Positions 25,416 through 35,461 of a stretch of 64,000 nucleotides of DNA are shown one piece after another (the stretch's first letter is position 1; the number at the start of each line of letters is the position of its first letter). The notes beneath the pieces were generated by a model that saw only the letters and a program-made list of their open reading frames with translations, was not told where the DNA came from and searched no databases. The position numbers and the translations under genes are program-made. The DNA comes from an uncultured bacterium (GTDB lineage Bacteria; Myxococcota_A; Bradymonadia; Bradymonadales; Bradymonadaceae): NCBI GenBank assembly GCA_937981985.1, contig CALJNB010000014.1:1-64000 (forward strand), written 5' to 3'.

Positions 25416-26231
25416 ATGCATCATTATTTATTTTTTCTTATTATCATTCTGATCCCATCTTCTCTTTTCGGTTTTAACCGAACGAAGACCTGTCTCTCAA
25501 CAGACGAACACGCTGAACGTTTAGCAGCGCAGGCAAAATCAAATGCACCGACATGTAGGGGCAACGCGGTTGGAACGGACTTTCAATGGAAGAGTAATAA
25601 ACTTACCTACAAACTACACACTTTGGGTATTTCTCAATTCCCGGGGGAGCAAGGTAGGTTAAGATTATTAGAGGAAATGCAACTATCGTTTGAACCGTGG
25701 ATGGATGTAGATTGTAGCTCACTTCGTTTTGATTTCGGGGGGACGACAGCGTCCTTTGGCCATAAAATTGACGAAGTGAATTGGATTGGATTTTACGATA
25801 CTCAACCGTGGCCTTGGTCAGAATCGGTCGTAGCGATTACCGTCGTGACAACCCTGCCAAACGGCGAGATTATTGACTCGGATATAGAAATAAACGCATC
25901 GAATAATACGATTGGTTTCGATGGGGCCCCACTTGATTTTGACCTAAGGAATCTTCTGACCCACGAAATTGGTCATTTTATAGGCTTAGATCATAGCGAA
26001 GTTTTTGATGCTACGATGGAGTTTGAAACCAGGAAAGGGCAGATAAAAAAACGTGACCTCGATCCTGACGATGTAGCTGGAGTGTGTGAGATCTTTCCCA
26101 ACGATTTCGTTTCGGTTGACCCGGACGATTCTGGGTGTTGCAGCACGCTTCGATCGAGGCAGAAGCAAACTGGATGGGTTCTATTTTCTTTTCTCTTCAT
26201 CATTTCTATTCGTAATCGCTTTAAGCGTTGA
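25416..26231 (+). CDS. Second matrixin-like metalloprotease, paralogue of 23908
   Basis: 271 residues, aligning end to end with the protein at 23908: same signal type, TYKLHTLGISQFPGEQGRL versus TYKLHSRGLSRFPGEEGRL, the same zinc site THEIGHFIGLDHS, and the same tail pattern (DDSGCCST ... GWVLFSFLFIISIRNRFKR). The catalytic residues are intact in both copies, so neither is an obvious pseudogene. A leader block (TATCTCGA-CTCGTTA) is shared upstream of both ATGs, so duplication included control sequence. Neither start has a clear Shine-Dalgarno. Confidence 0.85.
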   Translation: MHHYLFFLIIILIPSSLFGFNRTKTCLSTDEHAERLAAQAKSNAPTCRGNAVGTDFQWKSNKLTYKLHTLGISQFPGEQGRLRLLEEMQLSFEPWMDVDCSSLRFDFGGTTASFGHKIDEVNWIGFYDTQPWPWSESVVAITVVTTLPNGEIIDSDIEINASNNTIGFDGAPLDFDLRNLLTHEIGHFIGLDHSEVFDATMEFETRKGQIKKRDLDPDDVAGVCEIFPNDFVSVDPDDSGCCSTLRSRQKQTGWVLFSFLFIISIRNRFKR

Positions 26232-26387
26232 AAACATAGCATTTAATCAGTCAAGTCTGGGACGGAACAGACTAGGGACCGGGCACGTTCTTCCTTCAAG
26301 AATGCTATCTTGGTCCGACGCCTCGGGATGAAAAGGCTGAGTCAAATTCAGGTATTGTTATCACCATACTATCTTTTCTTGGTTTCA

Positions 26388-28508
26388 TCATGGACAGGTG
26401 TTTATCCCACTATTCCCGTAGCTTTCGATGTTGATGACATTTGGTATACGCGCTTTGAGCAGATCGATATCACATTCTTGGAGTAATCCGTTGTTTGTAA
26501 TTCTTCCATAGGGAACATTTTGAACCGCGGAGAACCCATCCGAAATTTTGGTTAATTTAGGAGTTAGGTTTATATATATCTCAGACGTTATCAGTTTAGG
26601 GTAAGCACCGCTAAAAGTTGTGATTTCTGGATTATTATGAAATTGAAGTGTACTGGCTGAAATCAATTCGGGCAGTGCACCGGCCATACTCGTAAGACCG
26701 GACCGTTCAACATAGAAGCGGTCGGTTGTGGTTTGCAATGTCGACAGATCCAGGCTGTTTAACGCTTCGTTAATGACCATTATTCCCTTGAGGTGGACAG
26801 CGTCAATACTTAGTCGGTCCATCGAAAGATTTGATCCAATTTTGAAAAATGTTTCTGAGCTGCCTTTAAAACCGCTCAAATTCTTTAGAACAGGGTTTCT
26901 ATGGACGTTAAAGTTCTCAGGGACCACAGGGCTATTTAGATCCGTGAAGGTTGGTAGTTCCCTAAACCAGATGCTTTGTGCGGTGAGCAATTTAGGAAGT
27001 TTAATCTCGGCGATGGGAAATCTAGAAAAAGAGAGGGTTTTCACGGAGCGAAGTTCGCCAAAAGAAACCGGTGAAAGACTTGGCAACTTATCAAGCACTA
27101 AGGACTCCCCTACAGACTCAAGGTGCTCAAGTCCCATTGCGCTGACGAGGTTCACATTGTTTTTAAGAATAAGATGCCCCTCAATTCTGTCCACTTGTGC
27201 TAGGTCGAACGTCGTTAATTCTGAATTATCGCTTATTCGGAGATTCCCGAGAGTGGTTAGGCCGTTCAGACTTGTTAGGCTTACTAAATTGTTATTGTTG
27301 GTGATGTGCAATCCTCCCATAATCGATCGCAGCGAATCTAACCCTGAGAGTGTAGTTAGGGAGCTGTTGTCGATGATTAAGTCGCCGGAAATCGTCTCTA
27401 GATTTTCAAGTTGGTTTAAATTTTGGAGCGTTGAAGGTATTCGCACATTTCCACTTACGGCCTTGCACTTTGCATCGGAGAAGATTTGTATGTCCGCTTC
27501 GGTGAAAAGATCGAAAGGCCAAATATTGCATGTTTCTACGCGAATATCTTGGTCGTTGACCGGAACTTCAGGGTCCATTTCGCTTCCGAGGGCGAAGTGA
27601 TGTTCGATCTCCTCTTTCCGCAAAGAACGTTTGTATACAGAGGTATAGAAAATATCTCCGTTCCAATTAACCGCGTCTCGACCGTCTCCCAACGTAAATT
27701 TATAGCTCGTACTCCACGAAGAAAGGCTTCCGGGCAAAGGCATCGAACCACGTTTGGTTCCATCAATCCAGAGTTCTGTGTTAACGCCATCGTAGGTCCA
27801 AACAAAATGCGCGATTCCGGAATTGAAGGCATTTTCAACCTCCAATGCTTCTACTCCGCGAGTGCGCCCGAAATGAAGCCCTCCGTCTTCTGTTCTTAGT
27901 CGCACGATGGCGACGTTATCTTTTATTGAAAGGGAAAAGTTGCGCCCCACAGCGCTATTGGCACCTAAGAGTCCGATGATCATCGAATCGTTTTCGTTTA
28001 TCTCATCTTGGTCGAGCCAGAGCTCGATTGTGAACGCATTGGCGGCGCGAAGAGTTGAAGATAACTGGAAGGTATCAGGGTTAAAAACTGAACCTCCTTC
28101 CAAACTCATCCCGTGGGGTTGCAAGAGAACGACACCTGTTCCGTCACCATCAATGGCTAAATCTGCGTCGCCAACTTTGTCTTCTAAATTATCAAAACTC
28201 CATTGTGCAACGAGCCCCTCTATTGATCGTTTTGAAGTTAACATACTCGAAAATGGTATGTTGATTGAAGTTGTTGTACCGGTAGTCGGTCCTGTTGTGG
28301 TTGTTTTATTATTCGTCGACGTGGTGTTGTTCGTCGATGACGTGGTGTTATTGGTCGCAGTAGTGCTGTTATTTGTTGAGACCGTTTTATTATTTGTGTT
28401 CGTTGTACTTCCGTTGTTAGTCCCATCGATCACAGTGTTGGGATGTTGGGATAGTAGATTGCACGAACTAAAAATGCAGAGGAAAACGGTTCCAAATAAG
28501 AATTTCAT
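26388..28508 (-). CDS. Lipoprotein with LamG domain and leucine-rich L-domain repeats (copy 1)
   Basis: The track starts at 28574; the ATG at 28508 (MKFLFGTVFLCIFSSC) gives a lipoprotein signal matching the paralogue, so about 706 residues. Domains in order: lipobox Cys, a ~60-residue Asn/Thr/Ser linker, a LamG/concanavalin-like domain (VAQWSFDNLEDKVGDADL, FTIELWLDQDEINENDS, HFVWTYDGVNTELWIDG), then leucine-rich receptor-L-like repeats (LENLETISGDLIIDNSSLTTLSGLDSL ...). It ends NSGINTCP. Probably a surface glycan- or protein-binding lipoprotein. Tandem paralogue lies upstream. Confidence 0.8.
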   Translation of the reverse strand: MKFLFGTVFLCIFSSCNLLSQHPNTVIDGTNNGSTTNTNNKTVSTNNSTTATNNTTSSTNNTTSTNNKTTTTGPTTGTTTSINIPFSSMLTSKRSIEGLVAQWSFDNLEDKVGDADLAIDGDGTGVVLLQPHGMSLEGGSVFNPDTFQLSSTLRAANAFTIELWLDQDEINENDSMIIGLLGANSAVGRNFSLSIKDNVAIVRLRTEDGGLHFGRTRGVEALEVENAFNSGIAHFVWTYDGVNTELWIDGTKRGSMPLPGSLSSWSTSYKFTLGDGRDAVNWNGDIFYTSVYKRSLRKEEIEHHFALGSEMDPEVPVNDQDIRVETCNIWPFDLFTEADIQIFSDAKCKAVSGNVRIPSTLQNLNQLENLETISGDLIIDNSSLTTLSGLDSLRSIMGGLHITNNNNLVSLTSLNGLTTLGNLRISDNSELTTFDLAQVDRIEGHLILKNNVNLVSAMGLEHLESVGESLVLDKLPSLSPVSFGELRSVKTLSFSRFPIAEIKLPKLLTAQSIWFRELPTFTDLNSPVVPENFNVHRNPVLKNLSGFKGSSETFFKIGSNLSMDRLSIDAVHLKGIMVINEALNSLDLSTLQTTTDRFYVERSGLTSMAGALPELISASTLQFHNNPEITTFSGAYPKLITSEIYINLTPKLTKISDGFSAVQNVPYGRITNNGLLQECDIDLLKARIPNVINIESYGNSGINTCP

Positions 28509-28619
28509 ACGATGTCCAAAAGTTTTAATAACCATACCATTATTATCAGAAAGAATAAAATAACCTGGCTTCATTTCAGCGTTTTCATAGAGATTTTCTA
28601 GCAGGCATCTGTTAGCGAG

Positions 28620-30722
28620 TTAGGGGCAAGGAGTCGTACCGTTATTATTTGATTTAACAATGACGTTTCCATTGGGAACCCGACTCGTAAAGAGATTCAC
28701 ATCACAGGCAGGGAGCGATTGATTGTTTTTAATTGAGCCGAAAAATATCATACCCATTGTCATCAAACTGTCCGAAACTTTAGTCAAGACGTCGTTATCA
28801 TCTATGGAAATTCCAACAACAGAAGTCAGCTTTGGGAATGCACCTGTCATGCTTATAAGAGCATCATTTCTACGTATATTGACACTATAAATTGAAGTTA
28901 GTTCCGCAAAAGCTCCGTTGAGGCTCGTGAGTCCATCCATCGACGTTAAGTAAAAACTACTTTGGATAGTTTCCAGGGAGCCCATGTCTAGGTTTGTCAT
29001 TGCGTGGTTTCCTGAAACGTTGAGATGACCCAAATGCGCCGCATCGATTCCTAATCGCAATAGTGAGAAATTATAGCCGATATTAAAGGAGGTTTCCGAG
29101 TCTCCATGAAAACCTTCCATATGGCCTAACTTCGGGTTTCGGTGCACGTTAAAAACCCTGGGTGTTATTTCACTCACGAAGGTCGTTAACAATGGCATTT
29201 CTCGAATCCATATCGTGTCGGCTGTCTGCAAGTTAGGCAGGTTAATTCCAACGAGAGGTATTCTTGAATAGGAAAGCGTCCCTACCGAAGTGAGCATTTC
29301 CAGCGAAACGGTATTGATTTCCGGTAGAGTGTCCAGGACTAAGGTTCCCCCTACAGATTGAAGATGTGATAGTCCGCCGATATTTGTCAATGTGGCATTA
29401 TTTTGTAAGACGAGATCACCCGGTACACTATCAAGCAGTACGATATCAAAGGTTTTGATGAGTGGGTTATCAGCAATTCGAAGATCGGCGCCCAAACTTC
29501 TTAGAACGCTGAGTCCTGCGAGGTCGGTTAGAGCTAGGTTCTTTGAGATAGACAGGTCCCCATCTACGTGGGTCAATGATTCCAGGCCGGCCAGACTTGA
29601 AAGAGATGTATTTACGATCAGTAGATCGCCAGAAACCCGTTCCAAGCGAGCCAATTTACTCAAATCGAGAAGATCGTTAGGAACTTGGACACTGCCGCTA
29701 ACACTTTTGCATCCTAGATCTGAAAAGAGCTCGATATCGTCGATCGTAACAAGATCAAAGGGCCATACCTCGCAGCCATCGATATTTATCGAATTAGTGT
29801 CTTGCGGAATCTCGGGGTCGATTTGACTTCCCAGCGCGAAGTGGTGGGCGACTTCTTCTGGACGTAGTGCCCGCTCGTAAATAGATGCAAAAAGGATATC
29901 TCCGTTCCAATTTTCACCGTTGTCTCCTGCGCTACCAAAAGCGAAATCAAAATTCGTTTCCCAGGTGTTCAATCCGCCGGGAAGGGGCATAGTTCCGCGA
30001 TTTTTCCCATCGATCCAAAGTTCGGTTTGTGTACCATCGTAAGTCCAAACGTAGTGAGATACCTCGGCTTTGAATGCCTCTCCTATCTCAAGAGGTTCGA
30101 CCCCACGGGATCGGCTGTAGTGTAATCCACCATCGCTTGTGCGGAGTCGCGCTATAGCCCGCTCCCCGTCATGATGAAGCGAAAAGTTTCGTCCATCCGC
30201 GCCGATAAGGCCCACAATAATCGCGTCGTCTTGTGAAGCTGTTTTGGGTTCCAACCAGAGTTCGATTGTGAACGCATTTGATGCGATTAGCGCCGATGAT
30301 AATCCCGTTGTATCTGGATTCCCTACAGTTGCTCCAGATAGACGAAGTCCACGTGGGCTAAGTAAAGTTGCGCGGAAGGGATCGCCCTGGATTGAAAGGT
30401 CAGCTTCCCCAACCTTATCACTCAAATCATCGAAATCCCATCGAGCCACAAGCCCAACGTTTGAACGTTTAGAGGTTAATAAACTTGAGAAAGGAATCTC
30501 TTGTTGCGAAGTAAGATTGTTGGGAGCAGTGGTTGAATTGTTTGTCGTTTGATTATTGGGAGCGGTCGCATTATTTGCTGCCGTGGTCCCATTGTTATTT
30601 TTAGAACTTGTCCCGTTATTCGTTTCGTTGTTTTGGTCAACATTACTGGCGGGATCGGAGTCTGATAGCAAGTTGCACGAACTGAAAAAACAGACGACTA
30701 CTGCTCCGAGTATAAATTTCAT
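28620..30722 (-). CDS. Lipoprotein with LamG domain and leucine-rich L-domain repeats (copy 2)
   Basis: 700 residues, beginning MKFILGAVVVCFFSSC (lipobox SSC), an Asn/Thr linker, LamG domain (VARWDFDDLSDKVGEADL, FTIELWLEPKTASQDDA) and the same L-domain-like repeats (LARLERVSGDLLIVNTSLSSLAGLESL). It parallels copy 1 throughout and both end in CP. Divergence is spread over the protein, suggesting an old duplication under selection. Functions as surface receptor or adhesin are inferred. Confidence 0.8.
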   Translation of the reverse strand: MKFILGAVVVCFFSSCNLLSDSDPASNVDQNNETNNGTSSKNNNGTTAANNATAPNNQTTNNSTTAPNNLTSQQEIPFSSLLTSKRSNVGLVARWDFDDLSDKVGEADLSIQGDPFRATLLSPRGLRLSGATVGNPDTTGLSSALIASNAFTIELWLEPKTASQDDAIIVGLIGADGRNFSLHHDGERAIARLRTSDGGLHYSRSRGVEPLEIGEAFKAEVSHYVWTYDGTQTELWIDGKNRGTMPLPGGLNTWETNFDFAFGSAGDNGENWNGDILFASIYERALRPEEVAHHFALGSQIDPEIPQDTNSINIDGCEVWPFDLVTIDDIELFSDLGCKSVSGSVQVPNDLLDLSKLARLERVSGDLLIVNTSLSSLAGLESLTHVDGDLSISKNLALTDLAGLSVLRSLGADLRIADNPLIKTFDIVLLDSVPGDLVLQNNATLTNIGGLSHLQSVGGTLVLDTLPEINTVSLEMLTSVGTLSYSRIPLVGINLPNLQTADTIWIREMPLLTTFVSEITPRVFNVHRNPKLGHMEGFHGDSETSFNIGYNFSLLRLGIDAAHLGHLNVSGNHAMTNLDMGSLETIQSSFYLTSMDGLTSLNGAFAELTSIYSVNIRRNDALISMTGAFPKLTSVVGISIDDNDVLTKVSDSLMTMGMIFFGSIKNNQSLPACDVNLFTSRVPNGNVIVKSNNNGTTPCP

Positions 30723-30836
30723 ATTAGATCCAATTGGTTTTTTTAGATTCTACCAGATTTTAGGAAATAATAGAAAACCTCAAAACGATCTATTTGAAAT
30801 TAATTGACCTCATGGTTGAGACCGTTCATCGATGAA

Positions 30837-32141
30837 TTATTTAAGTGAAGTATCGGCTTCAAGCCAAATACCGCCCTTCTCGAAGTTCACGCGCTTTGGA
30901 GTCAAAAATATTTTCTTCCCCCCCGGGATTTCTATAGAAAGGTCTTTCAATGGTGCTGTCATAACGCGGTCCTGGGTGGCCGAAAATCCCGATTGCGTCC
31001 ACTTAGCTAGATTAACGACGATTTTGGGAAGAGAAGATTTTGTCACATCAAATCCCTTGATTTCCAGCGCTAGGTTTTGACCTTGAATCGATAAAATGGA
31101 TTCAGCTTCCACATCGGCCCAAAGGCAGTTTCCATCACTTGGGACTTTCCAGTAGCGGAATCCGATTTTCACAGGAATAACATTATTCTTCCCTTCGCCC
31201 ACGTCGAAGCGGTCCATCGTTATCGAAACATTGCCTGCAGGATCGCTCTTTCCTTCTTCCGTATAAGTATTGGACAACACGCCTGAGTGCATGAGTACAC
31301 TCGCTGAAGAAGCGAGTATTCTTGGATCGAGTCCAATGCCGATGTTAGACGCATTGGCCAGGTGTGTTCGATTTTGAAGACCCTGACCGGATTTTTGAGC
31401 ATCTAAATTTGTCGAAAAGCCAACGAATATCGTTCGGTTTTTAATATCTGTTTTAATTTCTTTTGCTGCGACTTTAAGGTTTTCGATTCCAAAATTTGGC
31501 GAGTCGAACGTGAATACTGTGATGGGTTTCAACTGCGATGAAACGGTTTGGATTGCGCTCTTTGAAAAAGAATTTGCGATCACACGCGACCAGGTCGGAG
31601 GAATTTGCTTGAGCGTTAAAGATAGGAAATTTGGATTAAATTGAGCTGCTTTTTGGAGGTCGATTTTTATCGCTGTCTGTCCTTCCGACGTAGGCTCGAA
31701 AGAAAGCGGAGCGACGATGGAAAGATCTCCCGCAATAGGGACCGTTTGATCACCGAAAATCGGTATTTTGATTCCTGCCTTTCCGGTAAGAGTTCCAGAA
31801 ATCCGAATGCAGTGTTCACAAGTTTTGTCAGGACGAATTTTTAGGTTCGCAATTTTCGGTTTAGCATCAATTGAGATTTTTTGCTTTTTTCCAATCGAAA
31901 GCTGTGTTTTAATATCCAGTCCCTTTTCGACAACGGACCGTAAACTTTCCTGCGCGATTTCTTCGACGAAGCTGTCGCGCATCGTTACTCCAAAATGAGT
32001 TTCTTCTGAAATGTTATCGCCAAGTTTGGCTTTTTTTTCGATGCTTTGATTACATTCTTTTTTTAACTTCGCACAATCTGAACCACACCCAGACGAGAAA
32101 AGAATAAACAAAACGAGGGCAGGAAATATTAGGGTTTTCAT
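30837..32141 (-). CDS. Large lipoprotein of unknown family
   Basis: 434 residues with signal MKTLIFPALVLFILFSSGC (lipobox SSGC). A Cys pair (CEHC) lies near residue 110 and two more Cys follow the lipobox (CAKLKKEC). The body is beta-rich with repeated amphipathic strands (ISGTLTGKAGIKIPIFGDQTVPIAGDLSIVAPL), somewhat like lipid-binding BPI/LEA-type proteins, but no family is recognised. It ends with EIPGGKKIFLTPKRVNFEKGGIWLEAD. Downstream of the Clp-like pair on the same strand with a ~90-nt gap. Confidence 0.6.
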   Translation of the reverse strand: MKTLIFPALVLFILFSSGCGSDCAKLKKECNQSIEKKAKLGDNISEETHFGVTMRDSFVEEIAQESLRSVVEKGLDIKTQLSIGKKQKISIDAKPKIANLKIRPDKTCEHCIRISGTLTGKAGIKIPIFGDQTVPIAGDLSIVAPLSFEPTSEGQTAIKIDLQKAAQFNPNFLSLTLKQIPPTWSRVIANSFSKSAIQTVSSQLKPITVFTFDSPNFGIENLKVAAKEIKTDIKNRTIFVGFSTNLDAQKSGQGLQNRTHLANASNIGIGLDPRILASSASVLMHSGVLSNTYTEEGKSDPAGNVSITMDRFDVGEGKNNVIPVKIGFRYWKVPSDGNCLWADVEAESILSIQGQNLALEIKGFDVTKSSLPKIVVNLAKWTQSGFSATQDRVMTAPLKDLSIEIPGGKKIFLTPKRVNFEKGGIWLEADTSLK

Positions 32142-32230
32142 GAATAATCACATTGGAGAGAGCGGCGATTTAATACAAAAATTGGAAACTTCGCCATATA
32201 AAAAATATACTTCATACTTAAGCAATGAAC

Positions 32231-35200
32231 CTACATTCTCGAAAGTGCCAAAGTTGTAACAAAACTCAATAGATTAGCACCTCGGTCTTCGGGGATTATC
32301 AAACTCAAGCCCCGACGAAAATCTGAGATTTGTCCATTTTCAATTTCAAATTCTATGGCGTACGGGAGGTCTTCAAATTGATGATTATCCATGTGCGTTA
32401 TCAATGCTTTCGCGTCTGAAAAGGCCAAAGGAAAGAAGCGATTTAAAAGCAACGTATGAGTACCCTCTGAAAGGGGGAGAGGATAAAACGCATATCCCTG
32501 CAACGCTTGGAAAAGTCGTGTTACACCCGGTTCATCGGACGAGAACACCAAAGTATTGTAGACAGAGAACGAGTCTACCGTTTTCGAAAGAATCTCCCAA
32601 TTGTCTGTCGTTCGCCCTATGATTTCTACTGCGAAGTTAAACTTCTCCGAAAGAGCTTGGATCCAACGAAACCATTGGGACAGGGGGCGCCCATACTGAC
32701 CGCTCAATCCACTAACTACCAGGGTCGCACCATTGGTTCCTGATGCTAGGTCTTCGAGAAGCGCACCTGTCCACGTGATTTTATGTTCGATCTCTTCGGC
32801 GATTTTTTCCCACTTTCGCGTTTGTTCTTTCTGTTCTTCTGCTTTGGGAACGAAAAGGAATTCACCCGTGCCACGCGTATCTTGAAGTCCAGCCATTCGT
32901 TTTTCCAGACCGGCAAGTCGCCCTCGATAGACATCTCTACGTCGAAGGGATTCGGCCAGTTCGGCGGGAAACTTTTCGCCTTCCCAATCGTTCATCCTTA
33001 ACAATATCGATTCGTATTGTTCGTTGAGTTCTTGCGTCCGCGGATCCGATGACAGTTTTTCGACATCCTCGCCGAGTATCTTTAGGTGCTCAACCACATC
33101 ATCAAAAGTGTCGCCCCTTGATACTTCCTCAACAACGTTAGCCCGCTTGATTCGTTCGAATCGAAAATCAACACCCTCTTCGGTTGCCGTTAAGTAAACA
33201 CGCGAAAGGCCTTGGTCCATTCCAAATTCGGTGAGTCTTTTCGCTAGTGGGTTAATCAGCTGCTGTTCTATTCTATGCGCAAGGGTTCTTGCACCATACC
33301 GAGCGTCGACACTTGTTTTGGCTAGCGTTTCGATAAGGCCTTCGTCCACGTCTATCATCATTTGCGCGCGTCGTATCCCACGTCGATTGAGCAGTTTTTG
33401 TAGCGTGCGACGTGCGATCTTTCTTAGCGCGTCACTTTGCAGCGGACGATATGGAACGACGCTATCAATACGATTGAATATCTCGGGGCGGAAGAATGCT
33501 TCGGCTGCCCCGCGATAATGTTGCGCGCGATCTTGATTGCTGACGTCTGAGAATCCCATCCAGCGATCTTCAGTGTTTGCGCCGAGATTTGAGGTCATAA
33601 TCACAATGGTATTTCTAAAATCGACTATTCTTCCGGCAGCGTCGGTGAGCCTTCCGTCACCCAAAATTTGTAGCAGAAGATCGAGAACTAACCCGTGAGC
33701 TTTTTCAATCTCATCGAAGAGAAGCACACAAAAAGGCTGCGATCTTACTTTACTCGTTAGCTCGCCATCAGGGTTTCTTGACGTTCCAATCAGTCGAGTA
33801 GCGGCGCCGGGAGAATTAAACTCGCTCATGTCGAAACGGATCATTCGATCTACATTTCCAAAGAGATCTTCGGATAAGGCTTTTGCCGTTTCTGTTTTTC
33901 CCACTCCGCTTGGACCTATAAGTAGTAAACTTGCTAAGGGTTTTTCCGGATCGATTATGCCCTGTTCAATAGCGACAACTAATTTCGAAACGGTTTTTAT
34001 CGCCACTGGTTGACTGAATACGCGTCTAGAAAACGCACGCATGATATCGTCGGGATGTCGGCCCGTTCCGGGTTTAAGGATGGTCATCGGGAGGCCGGTC
34101 TGTCGATGCACAACATCGCAAACGAGGTTGGCGTCCACGCGGATCGGCTCACGTTCATCGGATTCATCAAAACGTCGTTCACCTTCGGAATGGCATTTTC
34201 GAAGCAATAGAACTGCTTTTCCAGGATAGGCCTCATTTCTAAAAAAACGTCGGCTTAAATGAAGGATGGCTTCAATACCATCGGGGACGATTTTGGTTTT
34301 CAAATTCGTTTCGATTTCTCGTACAAGGTCCGTAATCACTGCTAAGGTTTCGCGGTAAGATAGAGGTGGAACCTGAATTCTTCGAAACTTGTCTACGAAA
34401 CCCGGGGAAGCCGCGCGCGCGAGGGCGTAAGTTTCGTCAGTCGCCTCGGTAATCATCGCGAAACGAAACTCCTCTAAATAGGGTTCGATGAAATTACCGA
34501 CGTTTGAATTTCCTGAATAAGTCCTGCCGGCACGAACAACGCTAAGGAGGTCTTCTGTAAAGAGAAGATCATCTCTTTCGGATAACTCACGGCAAAAAGA
34601 TTCGACGCGTTGTTCCCACTGTCCAATGATAGACATTCCAGCGATAATTCGATCTCCGTTCGTTTGCCAAATATCGCGTCGTTCTTGATATCGTTTCGAT
34701 AACGCGAACGCTCGATGAGCTGCCTCATGAATAAGCGCAGTTTTTCCAACTCCAGAATCGCCGACCAGACAAACACTTGTAGGTTGAGGACTGGTAAAGA
34801 TACTTACTAATTCATCTATTATCTTTTCTCGTCCGAATGCATGTCCTAGTGTTTCATCCTCAATACGATGGGTAAGATTGTCCGCAATCTCGTTCAAGCT
34901 TTCCGGGCGAGTGAGACGTCCGGCAGGTACAGTATCGGAGTATATTGAGGGTGTCGGGTAGCCAAAGTCCACCGTCATCGATTCGATGTTGGCTGCATAG
35001 TTGCAAGCTAAATGATCAAAAGAACTCAGGTTGGCGGCGTCTGCATGTTCAATTGCCCAGCGGTTTGCTGCGGCATACATGTCTTCGATATTGTTGATTG
35101 CTATGCATACGCCGGGAACTTTCGGCAGCCAGATTCTAGTAATATCCTCGTCGGCAAAGGACCCCACGATAGTGTGTGTTGAGAAGGATAGTTTTATCTC

Positions 35201-35461
35201 AGGACGGTTCGGTTTTACCTTGCGTTGAACATCCATATAGACGCTGGATAGATAGGGAGCTTCTGGGCCAAATAAGCGATCGAGTTCGGTAGGTTCAAGA
35301 CCGCCGTGCACCAATTCTAGAACTCGAAACATGAGCTCTTCGCGTAGCTGCGAGGGACTTGGGCCTGTGACAGGAATCGCGAGTTCTTCCATCCAAGGAA
35401 TGGACACAGAGTAAAGGCCGCGTTTGGGTTGGGCGACGTAAAAAGAGAGTTTAAGTTTCAT
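32231..35461 (-). CDS. Clp-like double-AAA+ ATPase with release-factor-like C-terminal region (second gene)
   Basis: The ATG at 35461 overlaps the stop of the upstream paralogue (ATGA); the track's TTG at 35467 is less likely. About 1076 residues: a ~200-residue N-terminal domain unlike Clp-N; AAA+ 1 with Walker A GDSGVGKTA but a poor Walker B (LLFTEDLL); no ClpB middle coiled coil; AAA+ 2 with GPSGVGKTETAKAL, LLFDEIEKAH and IVIMTSNLGA, plus the ClpB-type C-domain. The last ~280 residues (WFRWIQALSEKFNFAVEII ... GYAFYPLPLSEGTHTLLL) resemble the PCRF/core of RF2-type release factors, very divergent. In AAA+ 2 the usual GYVG pore loop is replaced by TSRNPDGEL. Function unknown. Confidence 0.8.
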   Translation of the reverse strand: MKLKLSFYVAQPKRGLYSVSIPWMEELAIPVTGPSPSQLREELMFRVLELVHGGLEPTELDRLFGPEAPYLSSVYMDVQRKVKPNRPEIKLSFSTHTIVGSFADEDITRIWLPKVPGVCIAINNIEDMYAAANRWAIEHADAANLSSFDHLACNYAANIESMTVDFGYPTPSIYSDTVPAGRLTRPESLNEIADNLTHRIEDETLGHAFGREKIIDELVSIFTSPQPTSVCLVGDSGVGKTALIHEAAHRAFALSKRYQERRDIWQTNGDRIIAGMSIIGQWEQRVESFCRELSERDDLLFTEDLLSVVRAGRTYSGNSNVGNFIEPYLEEFRFAMITEATDETYALARAASPGFVDKFRRIQVPPLSYRETLAVITDLVREIETNLKTKIVPDGIEAILHLSRRFFRNEAYPGKAVLLLRKCHSEGERRFDESDEREPIRVDANLVCDVVHRQTGLPMTILKPGTGRHPDDIMRAFSRRVFSQPVAIKTVSKLVVAIEQGIIDPEKPLASLLLIGPSGVGKTETAKALSEDLFGNVDRMIRFDMSEFNSPGAATRLIGTSRNPDGELTSKVRSQPFCVLLFDEIEKAHGLVLDLLLQILGDGRLTDAAGRIVDFRNTIVIMTSNLGANTEDRWMGFSDVSNQDRAQHYRGAAEAFFRPEIFNRIDSVVPYRPLQSDALRKIARRTLQKLLNRRGIRRAQMMIDVDEGLIETLAKTSVDARYGARTLAHRIEQQLINPLAKRLTEFGMDQGLSRVYLTATEEGVDFRFERIKRANVVEEVSRGDTFDDVVEHLKILGEDVEKLSSDPRTQELNEQYESILLRMNDWEGEKFPAELAESLRRRDVYRGRLAGLEKRMAGLQDTRGTGEFLFVPKAEEQKEQTRKWEKIAEEIEHKITWTGALLEDLASGTNGATLVVSGLSGQYGRPLSQWFRWIQALSEKFNFAVEIIGRTTDNWEILSKTVDSFSVYNTLVFSSDEPGVTRLFQALQGYAFYPLPLSEGTHTLLLNRFFPLAFSDAKALITHMDNHQFEDLPYAIEFEIENGQISDFRRGLSLIIPEDRGANLLSFVTTLALSRM

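Noticed and set aside
26728-28563. Long plus-strand ORFs (290, 137 and 218 codons)
   Set aside because: Antisense to the LamG lipoprotein gene; composition mirrors the opposite strand (poly-Val from Asn/Thr repeats).
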